From positions 1 through 6,476 of the forward strand of contig CALWWO010000193.1 in NCBI GenBank assembly GCA_944385265.1: a stretch of DNA of 6,476 nt, written 5' to 3'. Origin of the DNA: an uncultured Oscillospiraceae bacterium. GTDB lineage: Bacteria > Bacillota_A > Clostridia > Oscillospirales > Oscillospiraceae. The notes beneath the pieces are model-generated. The model was not told the origin of the DNA. It worked only from the letters and a program-made list of their open reading frames with translations, and ran no database searches. Each line of letters starts with the position of its first letter. Position 1 is the stretch's first letter. Both the position numbers and the translations under genes were made by a program. Shown here piece after piece: positions 5,307 through 6,476 of the stretch.

Positions 5307-6239
5307 TTATGCCGCCAGGACCATCTTGTAGGCTTTGTCGATCATCGGGTTGCCCTCAACGGTGCGGAGGAACAGGTTCTCATTGTAATTCCGGGTTCTG
5401 CGGATGGGCTCGGCGTGGGTGGCGAAGTCGCTGACAGCGTTGACAAAACGATACCCATTCCGGCTGACATGGGAGAGGTCGGGAGCGTCGAAATACCGCC
5501 GCTTCATATCGTCCAGCAGACGGAGGTTGTTTTTCCTCTGCATCTCCGGCATGTCCTCCGTGACAGGGAAGAACTCCTGCATGAATTCCATGACCTTCTT
5601 ATCCGTCAACTTGATTTTGGACAGACCGTCAATACTGCGGCCCAACTCGCCCGTGTAGGTCTCGGCCAGCATCAGGGTCTCCCTGGCCTCATGGGCACGG
5701 CTCATGACGTTTTCTGTGTGTTTGGTAGCCCAAATACGCTTGGCGCTGTTCAGGGCCAGATTGAGGGTGTTCTGGCAGACGATCCGGATAGGGGTCATGG
5801 CGACCTTGATGCCGCTGCTCCCGTCGTGGGAATTCATCACCATCAGATAGGGGGCGATCTCGTCCCCGGCAATGATATAGCGGTGGGGCATCTTCGCCAG
5901 CATCCAGACCTTTTTGCCGCCCTGCAACGCCCCGGCGGTTTCGTAGGTCACGCCTTCGCCCAGCAGGTCGTCGGTGAATTGAAAGGCGTCCTCGTTCTGC
6001 ACTACCTTGTAGCGGTCAGACACAATACCGAGGGCGGCGTTGTCTGTGCTGCGGAGGTTCACTTTGTAGCCCGGAATCAGGGCTCCGTCGCCCGTGTAAA
6101 CATCCCTCTGCTCCACGCGCCAGTCGAGACCGGCGTAAATCAGAGCGTCAATGGACGCGGGGGCCTCCTGGACTTCCGTACCCAGGCCGTGCCAGGGCTT
6201 TTCCCGTACATAAAACATGGTTTCAACATTCGCAGGCAT
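5307..6239 (-). CDS. DUF932 phage/plasmid-like protein (TIGR03299 type)
   Basis: A 310-aa protein counted from the ATG at 6239, which has AAAGGAG 9 nt upstream; an in-frame ATG at 6266 has no such site. Family marks are PWHGLG (15-20), GIVSDRYKVVQNEDAF (71-86), the NSHDGSSG segment (136-143) and TPIRIVCQNTL (149-159). The C-terminal half is helical and ends GNPMIDKAYKMVLAA. The length is normal and no break is visible. DUF932 proteins are common on phages, plasmids and ICEs, often near YqaJ nucleases or other recombination genes. Their biochemical role is not established, so none is assigned here. It follows the preceding partial gene by 32 nt without a visible promoter and is followed by a hairpin at 5250-5287, so it may be the last gene of its own transcript segment. 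Confidence 0.85.
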   Translation of the reverse strand: MPANVETMFYVREKPWHGLGTEVQEAPASIDALIYAGLDWRVEQRDVYTGDGALIPGYKVNLRSTDNAALGIVSDRYKVVQNEDAFQFTDDLLGEGVTYETAGALQGGKKVWMLAKMPHRYIIAGDEIAPYLMVMNSHDGSSGIKVAMTPIRIVCQNTLNLALNSAKRIWATKHTENVMSRAHEARETLMLAETYTGELGRSIDGLSKIKLTDKKVMEFMQEFFPVTEDMPEMQRKNNLRLLDDMKRRYFDAPDLSHVSRNGYRFVNAVSDFATHAEPIRRTRNYNENLFLRTVEGNPMIDKAYKMVLAA

Positions 6240-6271
6240 AAATTGATACTCCTTTCCCATTTTCATTTTTA

Positions 6272-6475
6272 TCAGTCATTTTCACTGGCCTTGTTGCCAT
6301 AGAGCCCTCTGTCCTTTAGGTACTGGATCAGTTCCGGGAAACTGCCCGGATTGATAGCGGAAACAAAATCGTTCCAGGAAATGGCTTTCAACTCCTGGTC
6401 GGACAGAGTGATTGCTAAATCACAAATGCAATCCACCAGCTCCAAGGCGGCAAGGATGGTGTTCGGCTTCAGCGT
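6272..6475 (-). CDS. C-terminal 67 residues of an unidentified protein, cut by the window edge
   Basis: The minus-strand frame is open from the window edge to a TGA at 6272-6274. It encodes TLKPNTILAALELVDCICDL, then a helical stretch with LSDQELKAISWNDFVSAI (24-41) and a tail PELIQYLKDRGLYG (47-60). The residues are mainly helical and soluble with no recognised motif. The start and most of the protein lie outside the window. Codon use and GC content match the DUF932 gene that follows 32 nt later, so the two are probably in one operon. Confidence 0.55.
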   Translation of the reverse strand, partial: TLKPNTILAALELVDCICDLAITLSDQELKAISWNDFVSAINPGSFPELIQYLKDRGLYGNKASEND

Positions 6476-6476
6476 T

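Noticed and set aside
6240..6266. Upstream ATG for the DUF932 gene
   Set aside because: It lacks an SD. AAAGGAG lies between the two ATGs and fits the one at 6239, and PWHGLG then falls at the family's usual distance from the start.
4986..6302. A 438-codon plus-strand open frame
   Set aside because: It lies antisense to the well-supported DUF932 and sigma-like genes. Its translation has no recognisable domain and is low in structure, and it has no convincing RBS. It is a by-product of GC-rich codon use on the other strand.

Overview
The window looks like a mobile-element region from a Clostridia-type Firmicute, probably a gut Oscillospiraceae/Lachnospiraceae relative. This is inferred from strong AGGAGG-type ribosome binding sites, an integrase N-terminus of the MASIRERNG type, and gene families (YqaJ nuclease, DUF932, DUF927-like ATPase) common in clostridial prophages and integrative conjugative elements (ICEs). 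No rRNA, tRNA, CRISPR array or transposase is visible. Almost everything is on the minus strand, so the genes read from high to low coordinates.

Left module (about 1-2862, AT-richer): a compact integrative-element cassette. A Cro/C1-type regulator (2590-2862, plus strand) is transcribed divergently from a minus-strand operon. That operon encodes an 85-aa lysine-rich protein (2132-2389), a 543-aa P-loop ATPase with a C-terminal winged helix that is probably a replication protein (508-2139), a 65-aa excisionase-like protein (255-452), and a tyrosine integrase running off the window edge. The integrase starts with a good RBS and ATG at 169 but shifts frame after about 15 codons. The downstream frame resumes deep in the protein, so the gene looks inactivated by an out-of-frame internal deletion. 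The divergent promoters share a TTCTGTGYAA motif in both spacers, a candidate operator for the regulator. The layout (repressor versus replication-xis-int operon) resembles phage satellites and small integrative elements.

Junction (2863-2991): no gene. It contains a perfect 19-bp inverted repeat with a 7-nt loop (2908-2952), between the convergent ends of the regulator gene and the right-hand operon.

Right module (2992-6476, visibly GC-richer): a phage/ICE-type recombination operon on the minus strand. In transcription order it holds the C-terminus of an unidentified protein (6272-6475), a DUF932 phage/plasmid-like protein (5307-6239), a terminator-like hairpin (5250-5287), a possible 47-aa Cys-containing ORF (5088-5231), a 116-aa protein resembling only sigma-70 region 2 (4741-5091), a YqaJ-family exonuclease (3784-4725), and a 257-aa four-cysteine protein (2992-3765). 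The last one sits where a RecT-type annealing partner would be expected. Together these genes suggest DNA-end processing and strand-annealing recombination for a larger mobile element, with the left module either inserted beside it or joined to it by mosaic exchange.
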